DNA of 64,000 bases from Pantoea brenneri (lineage in GTDB: Bacteria > Pseudomonadota > Gammaproteobacteria > Enterobacterales > Enterobacteriaceae): contig MIEI01000009.1 of assembly GCA_002095305.1 (NCBI GenBank), forward strand, positions 1 to 64,000. The letters run 5' to 3'. The first letter of the stretch is position 1, and each line of letters begins with the position of its first letter. The translations under genes and the position numbers were made by a program. The notes under the pieces were generated by a model. The model saw only the letters and a list, made by a program, of their open reading frames with translations. It was not told where the DNA came from and did not search any database. Below are positions 1 to 9,369 of the stretch, in pieces.

Positions 1-59
<59 letters not shown>

Positions 60-106
60 TCAGGCTGATGCCTGACACCCCATTTAACAACATTGCTGCT
101 ATATAA

Positions 107-139
107 AAATCCGCCATCTCTCTTTGGGATGACGGATTT
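107..139 (-). terminator. Rho-independent terminator downstream of the porin gene
   Basis: A 12-base stem (107-118 with 128-139, one mismatch) closes a 9-base loop. Read on the minus strand the stem is followed by a T-rich run, about 90 bases after the porin stop codon. It could also serve plus-strand transcription arriving from the repeat array. Confidence 0.7.
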
Positions 140-230
140 GTTATCCTTGCCAGCCAGGTATCCGGGCACCGGTCTGCTCCGGGCCCGGACTCTCCTTCCT
201 TACGAGTGACGAGGAGGTTTATAAGCTAAC

Positions 231-1610
231 TCAGAACCACGCCTCAAACATGCCGCCGACATTCAGCGAATCCAGTTGCTCGTTGCTGGTGGCATCGGCT
301 CTGGCGATATGCGCGTTGTCCACCTGACCGCCGGTCACATAGAAGCGCAACATCGGACGGAACTCAGGCCCCATGCCAATGGCGATGTTCTGCGATAACG
401 TTAGTTTCCAGCCTTTGTTATCTCCGCCCTGATCGTAATCCACACGCTGGTAGCCGGCTTCCAGCCAGGTTGAGTGCACGTCGTTCCAGAAATACATCGG
501 TCGCACAATCGCAGCATAGTTTTTACGGTTGTCGGTGTTGTCCTTACCGTCATCGTAGTCATGGAAGGCCAGCAAATAATCGAGCTGCGCCTGCTGGGTA
601 AACTTATGACTGCCCTCGAAGCTGGCGTAGACCGTGGTCAGATCGTCCGTTTTGTTGTAGACGCTGTTATCCGAGTTGTCGGAATAGCGCAGAATGACTT
701 TGTTCACCCCGCTGTCGTTGGTGTGGCTCAGTACCAGACCGCCCTGCCAGGCATCGAGCTGCTCATCGTTGTCTATCGCTTTCGAGTCAAAGCCGTAGTT
801 GGCGTACACTTCGACATCAATCGGCCCGGCCTTGATGCCGTGGGTTTTGGTGGTCAGCGCATAATGGCCATCATCACCGGTGTCGGAGCTACCGGTACAG
901 GTGATACGTGATGGATTAGTCTCATCGGCCGACACTTCCGGGCTACAGGATTTCACCTGCGACACCGTTGCCACGTCAAACTGAATGCCGCCAATAGCCA
1001 AGTTTTTCACCCCGGCCCCCTGGCCGTCATGGTTCATCCAGAAGTAGTCGTTGATCCCCTGCTGCGGACGTTGATGGAAATCGCGGCCAGCCCAGATATA
1101 GGCATTTGGGTTTGATTCGAAGACGTTAGTGACGCCTGCATAGGCCTTTTTCAGGTTCACTTCATCGCTCCAGTGGTCAAACATGACGTTAATGTCCCAG
1201 ATGGCCCCTCTGTCGCTTTTGAAGGCTTTGCTCAACTGGAATTCACCGCCGTTACTTTCGTTACCCAGACGACCGATCGCCGAGGCACCGTTATAGGATC
1301 CCTCGACGCCAACATATTTCTGATCGCCCGCCTGGAAGTGGCTGCCGTAGCGGGCGTAGCCACTGAATTTAAGACCAAATGGAATGGCTAAATCCGGAGA
1401 GGCAGCAGTGGTTTGCGGGTCGGTAATAACGTCGACTTTTTTATCGGCAGCAGCAGTGATTTTCGCCTGCCTTTCGGCCAGGGCTTTATCAACCGCTTTA
1501 GCGACAATGGCGTCAATCTGTTCCTGAGTGAATTCCTGTGCCAGAACGGAAACAGAGCACAGTGCGGTAATTATCGCCATTGCTAAAGGGATTGTTTTTA
1601 CAGTTTTCAT
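231..1610 (-). CDS. LamB/maltoporin-family oligosaccharide porin
   Basis: Predicted outer-membrane sugar channel of 459 residues. It has a signal peptide of about 24 residues ending VLA|Q and a short helical, probably coiled-coil, stretch at about 26-55, as in ScrY-like porins. A beta-barrel region then opens with the LamB-like motif GYARYG and ends in an aromatic residue (AWF), as outer-membrane barrels do. It lies downstream of the xylosidase/transporter pair on the same strand but behind a 340-base gap, so it may have its own promoter. Its neighbours suggest xylo-oligosaccharide uptake, which is inference; maltoporin-type or aryl-glucoside substrates are alternatives. Family call firm, substrate unknown. 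Confidence 0.8.
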   Translation of the reverse strand: MKTVKTIPLAMAIITALCSVSVLAQEFTQEQIDAIVAKAVDKALAERQAKITAAADKKVDVITDPQTTAASPDLAIPFGLKFSGYARYGSHFQAGDQKYVGVEGSYNGASAIGRLGNESNGGEFQLSKAFKSDRGAIWDINVMFDHWSDEVNLKKAYAGVTNVFESNPNAYIWAGRDFHQRPQQGINDYFWMNHDGQGAGVKNLAIGGIQFDVATVSQVKSCSPEVSADETNPSRITCTGSSDTGDDGHYALTTKTHGIKAGPIDVEVYANYGFDSKAIDNDEQLDAWQGGLVLSHTNDSGVNKVILRYSDNSDNSVYNKTDDLTTVYASFEGSHKFTQQAQLDYLLAFHDYDDGKDNTDNRKNYAAIVRPMYFWNDVHSTWLEAGYQRVDYDQGGDNKGWKLTLSQNIAIGMGPEFRPMLRFYVTGGQVDNAHIARADATSNEQLDSLNVGGMFEAWF

Positions 1611-1619
1611 GGCTATCTC

Positions 1620-1634
1620 AAATTAATTAATTAT
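1620..1634. promoter_or_regulatory. AT-rich motif shared with the xynT upstream region
   Basis: The 15-mer AAATTAATTAATTAT just upstream of the porin start recurs exactly at 5226-5240 upstream of xynT. It contains the palindrome TTAATTAA. It could be a shared operator or UP-like element. Low sequence complexity means chance is possible. Confidence 0.3.
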
Positions 1635-1888
1635 ATCTTTAGAAAATAACCATCCTGTTTCGGTGTGAATAGAAACAACGTCACCAAAACAAGTTGATTT
1701 TATTTTTATTTCGTAGAGGTACAGTTAAATAATTAGCGTAATGAGTGTCTCCGTAGTCAGGGTGAGTAAATATTACTGGGGTCAAAAGTGAATAATCCAT
1801 TCCACTAATTCAAATTGCAGCAAGGATTGCATCCGATAATTCGGTGCTAAGACTCCTTCACGGTCAGAGGCTGGTGCGCTTATCCGGC

Positions 1889-1922
1889 GCAACGCCATCC
1901 TTAGCATTAAGGCTGGCGTTGC
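1889..1922. repeat. Long inverted repeat (REP-like hairpin)
   Basis: A near-perfect stem pairs 1889-1897 with 1914-1922, continues 1899-1903 with 1908-1912 after one mismatch, and closes a GCAT loop. Adjacent TTATCCGGCG resembles the head of enterobacterial REP elements. It sits about 30 bases after the xynB stop codon and lacks a T-run, so an mRNA-end stabiliser is more likely than a classic terminator. The rest of 1611-1950 shows no gene. Confidence 0.6.
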
Positions 1923-1950
1923 ACTTATTACCTGAATTGACACTTAGTAT

Positions 1951-3630
1951 TTAATTAAATCGTGATTCACTGGCATCCCAGCTATAAGTGTTATTTTCAA
2001 TTAGAAAATCACCCAACTCCTGATAACTGAAGTGATAAAACTCTGCGCTGGCAGCATAACCAGAATAGTCAACGACCGCGAGGCCAACAAATGCTCCGGT
2101 AAAGAATCCTCCATAGCTTTGCAGTACATAATCATCTGAAAGGATGGCTGAATCTAATTTGACAGGGATTTCAGTGAAATTGATTCCGTCAAAACTATAT
2201 TCATAACTATAGGTTTCCTTCCGAACTTTGGTGCGAAACCAGACATATTGCGTTTCCTCCGGAATCTTAATGGCCTCATCTTTCAGATAGGAGGTGTATT
2301 TCCCACGATTATTCTCACCAATTTCGATAACGGCTCCATTAATTTCATTCCAGGTAATGAAAACAAAACTCCAATGGCGGTCGTTGTAATAATGGGTTAA
2401 CCCTGCCATTTGCTGGTAATTAAATGGCTCAAATTTAACTTTAACCTGCGCATCAAAATAAAAGGCTTGCCAGCGTCGGGCAATCAGCGAGAGGTCATGG
2501 GTATTCGCTAGCGATCCCTGCCCTGTCAGGGTTAACTTTCCATCACCCGTCGTTCCCATTTTTTCGGTGAACGGGACCCGGAGCGTATTCCAGTTGAGAT
2601 TAAGTGTCGCCGTTATAAAATCATCGTGCTGGCTATGATCTTTTGCGCTTTCGGTATAAATCGCATCTGCTGGCCCTTCGACAAACGTTCGTCCACCGTG
2701 GCCTCCTGCAATACGTGGCCAGCCATCTTTATCCCAATACACTTTCTGGATAGAGGTTTCTCTCCCCAGGGTAGACCAACCACGAGGGTCGTAGGCGGAC
2801 TCACCGGCACGGTTCCACGGACGCGCGCAAAGCGAAGCATAATACCATTCCCCTGTCGGGGTTGAGACCAACGAGCCGTGCCCCTGCTTTTGAATATAGC
2901 TGTCTGGCGTATCCATATTGGTTAAGAACACTTCCCCTGGCTGTGTTTCAAAACTATTGGCATTCAATGTTTTTGAACGCGCCACGACTTCCTGGTGAGT
3001 GAAAACGGTTCCGCCTTGAGCGGCAAAAAGATAATAATAGCCGTTCAGTTTGTAGAGATGTGGCCCCTCGACCAGGGCGACGGCAGTACCGCGATAAATC
3101 GTTCGCGCAGTTTCTGGTTTTAATTTCAGCGTCTGTGTATCAAGCTCAGTTAACGTAATGCCATCAAAAGGATGATGATACTCGCGATGATCCCAGGTTT
3201 GTTGAATGAGGTATTTACGACCATCGTCATCATGGAAAAGTGAAGCGTCAAAACCGACACCATTAAGTTTAATCGGATCTGTCCATGGGCCACGAATGTC
3301 AGTGGCTGTAGTCAGATAATTCGTCATGTCTTTAAAGGCACCTTCGGTGACTTTCACATCGGTATAAACTAACCAGAATTTACCATCAGCATACGAAAGC
3401 GCTGGTGCCCAAATCCCGCCGGATGAAGGATTTCCTTTCATATCTAAAAGTGCGGTTGTTGATAATGGGGCCGGGAGAAGATTCCAGTGTTCCAGGTCTT
3501 TTGACTCATGTAAACGAACACCCGGGAACCACTCAAAAGTAGAGTTTGCAATATAGTAGGTGTCTTCTACACGGATAATGCTCGGATCGGCATTAAATCC
3601 AGGTAAGATAGGGTTTTGAATCAGAGACAT
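1951..3630 (-). CDS. xynB: Beta-xylosidase, glycoside hydrolase family 43
   Basis: Predicted cytoplasmic enzyme releasing xylose from xylo-oligosaccharides. It has 559 residues and no signal peptide. The N-terminal five-bladed propeller shows the GH43 acid residues: Asp15 in FNADPS (general base), Asp128 in GFDASLF (pKa modulator) and Glu188 in VEGPHLYK (general acid). A C-terminal beta-sandwich of about 200 residues completes the usual XynB architecture. The start is preceded by AAGG. It follows xynT by 61 bases on the same strand, matching xynT-xynB (yagGH) operons. Base composition is visibly more AT-rich than the guaBA region, suggesting acquisition. Some homologues also cleave arabinofuranosides. 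Confidence 0.93.
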   Translation of the reverse strand: MSLIQNPILPGFNADPSIIRVEDTYYIANSTFEWFPGVRLHESKDLEHWNLLPAPLSTTALLDMKGNPSSGGIWAPALSYADGKFWLVYTDVKVTEGAFKDMTNYLTTATDIRGPWTDPIKLNGVGFDASLFHDDDGRKYLIQQTWDHREYHHPFDGITLTELDTQTLKLKPETARTIYRGTAVALVEGPHLYKLNGYYYLFAAQGGTVFTHQEVVARSKTLNANSFETQPGEVFLTNMDTPDSYIQKQGHGSLVSTPTGEWYYASLCARPWNRAGESAYDPRGWSTLGRETSIQKVYWDKDGWPRIAGGHGGRTFVEGPADAIYTESAKDHSQHDDFITATLNLNWNTLRVPFTEKMGTTGDGKLTLTGQGSLANTHDLSLIARRWQAFYFDAQVKVKFEPFNYQQMAGLTHYYNDRHWSFVFITWNEINGAVIEIGENNRGKYTSYLKDEAIKIPEETQYVWFRTKVRKETYSYEYSFDGINFTEIPVKLDSAILSDDYVLQSYGGFFTGAFVGLAVVDYSGYAASAEFYHFSYQELGDFLIENNTYSWDASESRFN

Positions 3631-3691
3631 ATAATCATACCTTTTAAGTTTAAGCTGGCTATTTTTTGAGTTTTATCGCTAATTTTTCAAA

Positions 3692-5146
3692 CTACACACG
3701 TACCTCATCAAGCTGACGATTGATGTCGGTGACATGTTTGTCTGAGATGGGATAGACCTGAATGATGATCATCGAAATGGCGGCTAACATTATTGGAGCC
3801 CAAATCGCTGTAATAATTATTCCGTCGATAGCATTTGCACTTTGCTGAACCCCTTTTTCGTTAAAGCCATAGGCAGCCAGTAACCAAAGTGGAATCGCGC
3901 CACCCAGCGTGAAACCGATTTTGAAAAACAGTCCCATAATGGCATTAATAATGGCGGCGTTTCGTTTTCCTGTTTTTAATTCGCCATAAGCGACAACTTC
4001 AGGGACAAGTGCCCACATGAAGCCGGTTGCAGAGCTTAAGCCCCACTGTTTGATGAATGTTGAGATATAAGCCAGCCAAAGGGCATCGTGCATTGCTTCA
4101 CGTGACCATACGTAGGTCAGTAGTTCACCGACAATAAACATGCCAAGGAACAGATGGAAGAAGCCTTTTTTGCCAAAAATTTTCTTCAGTCTGGGCCAAA
4201 AAACAGGGAAGACAATACCGGGAATTGAGGCGACCAGGCCGATAGCGCCCATCCACTCTGAGTGGCCAACGACGTACTGATTGAAAAAGCCATTTACGGT
4301 ATTCATGAAAAACATGAAGGTGAAGGCCAGCATGAAAAACAATCCGAGAATGACAAGCGGCCGGTTATGTCTGAGTTCATGGAACAGATCTGTCGCTTTT
4401 ACGTTGGCTGTTTGTTCTGCCGTCGCAACGACACGTTCTTTAGTAAATTTATAACAGATGAAAAGTGCAACTGCGCCGATCAGCATATAGATTGAGTAAA
4501 CACCAAACCACGCGTAGTTAGCTGAGGGATCGGTGTAGTTACCCATATTGAGTTCAAGGCCAAAAAAACCCGTATCTTTCAGGCTTCGATCTTTTGGAGA
4601 AGCCATTTGTACAAACATTGGAAAGAGCGTATAGACAAGAAGATTCGCACTATTAGCCAGCATCATACGTGTGCTGGTCAGTTTATCAATAGATTCAGGA
4701 TCTCTTGTCAGTGAAGCATTCAGTGAACCATACGGGATATTCACTACTGAATAAATCAAATCCAGGGCTAAATAAACCACAAATGCAAAAGGAACAGAAC
4801 CCTGGATACCCGGGATAGGAGCAAACAGTAAAGCAGAAAGGATAACAAGAGGAACACCTGCTCTTAAAAGCCAGGGACGGTATTTTCCGGCAGGAGAGCT
4901 TCTTTTATCAACATACGTTCCCACCATCGGGTCCCATAACACGTTAATAATGCGGACAAAAAGAAATATAAATCCGGCTGTTGCTGTACTGATTGTATTT
5001 ACAGTCAACATGTGAAGCGCCAGAAAACCGCCAATGGTACCGAATACCAGGTTTTGCGCAAAGTCGCCCATCCCATAACCAATACGCTCTCCACGGGTTA
5101 ATTTATGATATTCATCATGCCGGCTTTGCATTATGTTATTGCTCAT
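3692..5146 (-). CDS. xynT: Xyloside:cation symporter, GPH (glycoside-pentoside-hexuronide) family
   Basis: Inner-membrane permease expected to bring xylo-oligosaccharides or xylosides in by cation symport. About 12 hydrophobic segments are visible. The N-terminal motif LTRGERIGYGMGDF and the following WDPMVGTYVDK are typical of YagG/XynT/MelB relatives. The start chosen is the Met of MSNNIMQ at 5146, giving 484 residues; an in-frame Met 20 codons upstream adds residues absent from the family and lacks a clear ribosome site. It is the first gene of an operon with xynB. No local regulator gene is present. Confidence 0.88.
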   Translation of the reverse strand: MSNNIMQSRHDEYHKLTRGERIGYGMGDFAQNLVFGTIGGFLALHMLTVNTISTATAGFIFLFVRIINVLWDPMVGTYVDKRSSPAGKYRPWLLRAGVPLVILSALLFAPIPGIQGSVPFAFVVYLALDLIYSVVNIPYGSLNASLTRDPESIDKLTSTRMMLANSANLLVYTLFPMFVQMASPKDRSLKDTGFFGLELNMGNYTDPSANYAWFGVYSIYMLIGAVALFICYKFTKERVVATAEQTANVKATDLFHELRHNRPLVILGLFFMLAFTFMFFMNTVNGFFNQYVVGHSEWMGAIGLVASIPGIVFPVFWPRLKKIFGKKGFFHLFLGMFIVGELLTYVWSREAMHDALWLAYISTFIKQWGLSSATGFMWALVPEVVAYGELKTGKRNAAIINAIMGLFFKIGFTLGGAIPLWLLAAYGFNEKGVQQSANAIDGIIITAIWAPIMLAAISMIIIQVYPISDKHVTDINRQLDEVRV

Positions 5147-5253
5147 TCTAGTCAGATCTCCGGTTCTTTTGTCTGGGAGGAACACTTTCTGACACAAGTA
5201 ACCCATGAGAATCTATTATGTTTTTAAATTAATTAATTATGTTTTTTTATTTA

Positions 5254-5269
5254 TGTGATCATTGAGACA
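5254..5269. promoter_or_regulatory. Possible CRP site upstream of xynT
   Basis: TGTGATCATTGAGACA has a perfect left half (TGTGA), a 6-base spacer and a 3-of-5 right half. It lies about 110 bases upstream of the xynT start. Catabolite control would suit a sugar operon. Weak by eye. Confidence 0.35.
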
Positions 5270-5594
5270 AAAGCCATTTAAAGGCCCGGAAGGGTTGATT
5301 AACCGCGCACAGACGATATTCTCAGCAAATGAACTACCATACTAAACAGGCTTTTAATTTAGACCCTTGCCTGCTGTCGGTGACAAAGCAAACTCAATAT
5401 ATAAGCGTAATTTTGCGGGATGGCTCACACTTGATAATTATCTCAATACGAGAGTGAAATAACGTAATTGAGCAACCGGCGATGAAAAGAGAGGATAGGT
5501 AACAGTGATTTATTTTGCGCCGCCTAAATTATGGAGTTCTTTATGCAAGTTCAGGCCACGGCTCGCCTTCTTTCTATGCCAAACGAGATGTCAG

Positions 5595-6009
5595 CATCAA
5601 AAGCAGGTTTTGACTAGCGCTACTCACTGGCGCATCGGAATCGTAGGCGAAGGAAGGATATAATCAGAGCTACCGGCAAAGATTTTGAGAGCAATAATAA
5701 TATTCATTGCCAGTCTGGAAAGAAAAAACCAATCTGGTCTACGTTGTTTCATCCTCTCCTTTAGTTTCGTCCATAATGCTTCGCTAAATTTCAGCTCGTC
5801 GCGCTTGCGCAAGCGTAATCCCACCGACGCCCTAACGGTCAAAGCTAATGGTCTCTTGTGTTCGATTTATTGAATAGTGGTAGCGAAATGAGATTGAACC
5901 CGCCGGAGTTACCACAACATAAAGGTCATCACGGTCATTAACGTTATAGCGTTTCTCGTGAGTTCCATTGAAAAAACTGTGCTTCCCGTTGCCAGAAAGT
6001 GCCAGATAC
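5595..6009 (-). pseudogene. Remnant of P4-family tyrosine integrase
   Basis: No intact gene lies in 5147-6082, but the minus strand carries decayed integrase sequence. From about 6006 down to 5800 it reads an N-terminal arm-binding (DUF4102-like) module, with NDRDDLYVVVTPAGSISF then a stop and GVGGITLAQAR. From about 5740 down to 5610 come LSRLAMNIIIALK, SSDYILPS and, one frame over, YDSDAPVS, which resemble the start of the catalytic domain. The middle is deleted and several stops and shifts are present. It lies directly after guaA, whose 3' end is a known attachment site for genomic islands. The short reading frames at 5624-5842 and 5685-5873 are by-products of this relic. 5150-5590 otherwise shows only promoter-like AT-rich sequence. 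Confidence 0.72.
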
Positions 6010-6035
6010 AAAAAAGCCCGCAGTGATGCGGGCTT
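6010..6035 (-). terminator. Terminator of guaA
   Basis: The stem AAGCCCGC/GCGGGCTT closes a 6-base loop and is followed on the minus strand by a run of six T, about 50 bases after the guaA stop. Confidence 0.85.
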
Positions 6036-6082
6036 AGAGGGATTTTACTGCTTAACCGTGCAGGCTGTTGCCAGACGTTAAA

Positions 6083-7663
6083 TCATTCCCATTCAATGGT
6101 CGCCGGTGGCTTGCCGCTGATGTCATACACCACGCGGGAGATGCCGTTGACTTCATTGATGATGCGGTTAGAGACCCGGCCGAGGAATTCATACGGCAGG
6201 TGCGCCCAGTGCGCGGTCATGAAGTCGATGGTTTCCACTGCACGCAGTGAAACCACCCAGTCATATTTACGGCCATCGCCCATCACACCGACCGAACGTA
6301 CCGGCAGGAAGACGGTGAAGGCCTGGCTGACCTTGTTGTAGAGATCGGCTTTGTGCAGCTCTTCAATGAAGATCGCATCGGCACGGCGCAGCAGGTCGCA
6401 ATACTCTTTCTTCACTTCGCCCAGCACGCGCACGCCCAGACCCGGACCCGGGAACGGATGGCGATAAAGCATATCGTACGGCAGGCCCAGCTCCAGACCG
6501 ATCTTACGCACTTCATCTTTGAACAGCTCTTTCAGCGGTTCAACCAGCCCCATCTTCATCTCTTTCGGCAGGCCACCCACGTTATGGTGCGATTTGATGA
6601 CGTGCGCTTTACCGGTGGCAGAGGCGGCTGATTCAATCACGTCCGGATAGATGGTGCCCTGCGCCAGCCACTTAACGTCCTGCAGTTTCAGCGCTTCTTC
6701 GTCAAATACTTCCACAAAGACGCGACCGATGGTTTTACGCTTAGCTTCAGGTTCATCAATACCCGCCAGTGCATCCAGGAAGCGCATCTCAGCCGGCACA
6801 TGGATGATGTTGAGACCAAAGTGGTCGCCAAACATATCCATCACCTGTTGCGCTTCGTTCAGGCGCAGCAGACCGTTATCCACGAATACGCAGGTCAGAC
6901 GATCGCCGATGGCGCGGTGCAGCAGCATCGCGGTCACAGAGGAGTCAACGCCGCCTGAAAGGCCAAGGATTACCTTGTCATTGCCGACCTGCTCACGCAG
7001 GCGCTCAACTGCATCTTCAATGATCTTAGCCGGGGTCCACAGCGCTTCACATTCACAGATATCGATAATGAAACGCTCAAGCATCCGCAGCCCCTGACGG
7101 GTGTGGGTCACTTCCGGGTGGAACTGCACGCCGTAGAAACGCTTCTCTTCGTTGGCCATGATGGCGAACGGACAGGTTTCGGTGCTGGCAACGGTGACGA
7201 AGTCAGCCGGAATGGCAGTCACTTTGTCGCCGTGGCTCATCCAGACATCCAGCAGCGGTTTACCGGCGGCGCTAATCGCGTCTTCAATACCGCGTACCAG
7301 CGCGCTTGGGGTGGTCACTTCAACCTGCGCATAACCGAACTCACGCTCGCTGGAACCGGAGACTTTACCGCCCAACTGCATCGCCATGGTCTGCATGCCG
7401 TAGCAGACGCCCAGCACCGGCACACCGGCGCTGAAGACATATTCAGGCGCACGCGGGCTGTTCAGCTCGGTGGTGCTTTCCGGCCCACCGGAGAGGATGA
7501 TGCCGCTCGGATTGAACTGGCGAATCTGCTCTTCGGTCACGTCCCATGCCCAGAGTTCACAGTAGACACCCAGTTCGCGCACGCGACGTGCCACCAGCTG
7601 AGTATATTGAGAGCCGAAATCGAGAATCAGAATGCGATGCTTATGGATATTTTCCGTCGTCAT
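6083..7663 (-). CDS. guaA: GMP synthase (glutamine-hydrolysing)
   Basis: Converts XMP to GMP with ATP and glutamine in purine biosynthesis; cytoplasmic homodimer. The protein has 526 residues (E. coli 525). The N-terminal class I glutaminase has the nucleophile in GVCYGMQ and the FHPE histidine/glutamate. The ATP pyrophosphatase P-loop reads SGGVDSS, and a C-terminal dimerisation domain ends at ATIEWE. It follows guaB with a 72-base gap containing a hairpin, as in the standard guaBA operon. Its 3' end borders the integrase relic. Confidence 0.98.
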   Translation of the reverse strand: MTTENIHKHRILILDFGSQYTQLVARRVRELGVYCELWAWDVTEEQIRQFNPSGIILSGGPESTTELNSPRAPEYVFSAGVPVLGVCYGMQTMAMQLGGKVSGSSEREFGYAQVEVTTPSALVRGIEDAISAAGKPLLDVWMSHGDKVTAIPADFVTVASTETCPFAIMANEEKRFYGVQFHPEVTHTRQGLRMLERFIIDICECEALWTPAKIIEDAVERLREQVGNDKVILGLSGGVDSSVTAMLLHRAIGDRLTCVFVDNGLLRLNEAQQVMDMFGDHFGLNIIHVPAEMRFLDALAGIDEPEAKRKTIGRVFVEVFDEEALKLQDVKWLAQGTIYPDVIESAASATGKAHVIKSHHNVGGLPKEMKMGLVEPLKELFKDEVRKIGLELGLPYDMLYRHPFPGPGLGVRVLGEVKKEYCDLLRRADAIFIEELHKADLYNKVSQAFTVFLPVRSVGVMGDGRKYDWVVSLRAVETIDFMTAHWAHLPYEFLGRVSNRIINEVNGISRVVYDISGKPPATIEWE

Positions 7664-7689
7664 TGAGGGGTTTCCAGAACGGTGACTTG

Positions 7690-7720
7690 ATAAATAAAAG
7701 CGCCCGGCTGAAGCCGGGCG
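7690..7720 (-). terminator. Hairpin between guaB and guaA (attenuator or partial terminator)
   Basis: CGCCCGGC/GCCGGGCG pairs across a TGAA loop at 7701-7720, followed on the minus strand by CTTTTATTTA. It sits inside the guaBA operon, so it probably tunes guaA expression rather than ending it. Confidence 0.55.
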
Positions 7721-7735
7721 GGAAATCTTACGGGA

Positions 7736-9202
7736 TTACGATCCCATGCGGTAGTTCGGTGACTCTTTGGTAATGGTCACATCGTGGACATGGCTTTCGT
7801 TGATGCCGGCACCGCTGATGCGGACAAATTCCGCTTTGGTGCGCAGGTCATCAATGGTCGGGCAGCCGGTCAGGCCCATACAGGAGCGCAGTCCACCCAT
7901 CTGCTGGTGTACGATCTCTTTCAGGCGGCCTTTATAGGCAACGCGGCCTTCAATGCCTTCCGGCACCAGTTTGTCGGCGGCGTTATCGGTCTGGAAGTAA
8001 CGGTCAGATGAGCCTTTCGACATCGCGCCCAGTGAACCCATGCCGCGATAGGATTTGAACGAACGCCCCTGATAGAGTTCGATTTCGCCCGGGGATTCTT
8101 CGGTGCCGGCCAGCATAGAACCGACCATCACGCAGGATGCGCCCGCAGCAATTGCTTTGGCGATGTCGCCAGAGAAGCGGATACCACCATCGGCGATTAC
8201 CGGAATACCGGTGCCTTCCAGTGCAGCCACCGCATCAGAAACGGCGGTAATCTGTGGCACGCCAACGCCGGTGACGATACGGGTAGTACAGATGGAGCCC
8301 GGGCCGATACCGACTTTAACTGCACTAACGCCGGCGTCTACCAGCGCCAGTGCGCCAGCACCGGTCGCCACGTTGCCGCCGACGATTTCAAGATCAGGAT
8401 ATTTGGCGCGGGTTTCACGAATACGTGACAGCACGCCTTCGGAATGGCCATGCGAGGAGTCAATCAGCAGCACGTCAACGCCGGCCGCAACCAGCGCATC
8501 GATACGCTCTTCGTTACCGGCGCCCGCACCAACGGCGGCACCGACACGCAGACGACCCTGCGCATCTTTACAGGCGTTTGGTTTACGTTCGGCTTTCTGG
8601 AAATCTTTTACGGTAATCATGCCAAGCAGATGGAAGCTGTCATCCACCACCAGCGCTTTTTCAACGCGCTTTTCGTGCATTTTGTGCAGCACTACGTCGC
8701 GCGCTTCACCCTCTTTCACCGTCACCAGACGATCTTTCGGGGTCATCACAGCGGATACCGGCTGGGAGAGGTCAGTGACAAAGCGAACGTCACGACCGGT
8801 AATGATACCGACCAGTTCGTTGTCGCGGTTCACTACCGGGTAACCGGCAAAACCGTTACGCTCGGTCAGCGCTTTCACTTCGGCCAGCGGTGTAGTTGGC
8901 AGCACGGTTTGTGGCTCAGTCACCACGCCGCTTTCATGTTTCTTCACCTTGCGCACTTCGTCCGCCTGGCGCTCAATTGACATGTTTTTGTGAATGAAGC
9001 CAAGACCGCCTTCCTGCGCCAGCGCAATCGCCAGACCCGCTTCGGTCACGGTGTCCATTGCAGCGGAAAGCATCGGAATATTTAAACGGATATTTTTGGT
9101 CAGCTGAGTGCTGAGATCGGCCGTATTCGGCAGGACGGTGGAGTGTGCAGGAACGAGTAAAACGTCGTCGAAAGTGAGTGCTTCTTTAGCGATTCTTAAC
9201 AT
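7736..9202 (-). CDS. guaB: Inosine-5'-monophosphate dehydrogenase
   Basis: Oxidises IMP to XMP with NAD, the committed step to guanine nucleotides; cytoplasmic tetramer. The 488 residues match the E. coli length. The barrel carries the active-site loop [15 protein letters not shown] with the catalytic Cys. Two CBS domains are inserted at roughly residues 93-205. The C-terminal flap region [11 protein letters not shown] is present. It is the first gene of guaBA, with a PurR-type box about 60 bases upstream. Confidence 0.98.
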   Translation of the reverse strand: MLRIAKEALTFDDVLLVPAHSTVLPNTADLSTQLTKNIRLNIPMLSAAMDTVTEAGLAIALAQEGGLGFIHKNMSIERQADEVRKVKKHESGVVTEPQTVLPTTPLAEVKALTERNGFAGYPVVNRDNELVGIITGRDVRFVTDLSQPVSAVMTPKDRLVTVKEGEARDVVLHKMHEKRVEKALVVDDSFHLLGMITVKDFQKAERKPNACKDAQGRLRVGAAVGAGAGNEERIDALVAAGVDVLLIDSSHGHSEGVLSRIRETRAKYPDLEIVGGNVATGAGALALVDAGVSAVKVGIGPGSICTTRIVTGVGVPQITAVSDAVAALEGTGIPVIADGGIRFSGDIAKAIAAGASCVMVGSMLAGTEESPGEIELYQGRSFKSYRGMGSLGAMSKGSSDRYFQTDNAADKLVPEGIEGRVAYKGRLKEIVHQQMGGLRSCMGLTGCPTIDDLRTKAEFVRISGAGINESHVHDVTITKESPNYRMGS

Positions 9203-9262
9203 GGCAATACTCCACCTCGGGTGAATGAGAATAGATAAAATATTGCCGCGGCATTATACAGG

Positions 9263-9278
9263 CCGTAACCGATTGCCT
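9263..9278 (-). promoter_or_regulatory. PurR operator upstream of guaB
   Basis: Read on the minus strand, AGGCAATCGGTTACGG matches the PurR pattern ANGCAANCGNTTNCNT at every fixed position except the last. guaBA is PurR-regulated in E. coli. Confidence 0.7.
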
Positions 9279-9369
9279 CCAGCATTATTTCAGAAAAACT
9301 CTTGATCCGCGCTATCAGCCTGTAGTATCGGTGAATTAACCTGCTGATTTGGAATTTGATCTTCGTCAC

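Noticed and set aside
1660..1700. CRP site upstream of the porin (TGTGAATAG...CGTCACC)
   Set aside because: The half-sites are 12 bases apart, not 6, so it does not fit a CRP site.
5624..5842. 72-codon minus-strand frame as a possible new small gene
   Set aside because: It crosses integrase-like fragments in mixed frames and is better explained as part of the integrase relic.
8103..8980. Long plus-strand open frames opposite guaB
   Set aside because: Shadow frames of a highly conserved gene in high-GC DNA; composition (Ser/Thr/Ala/Pro-rich) is an antisense artefact.
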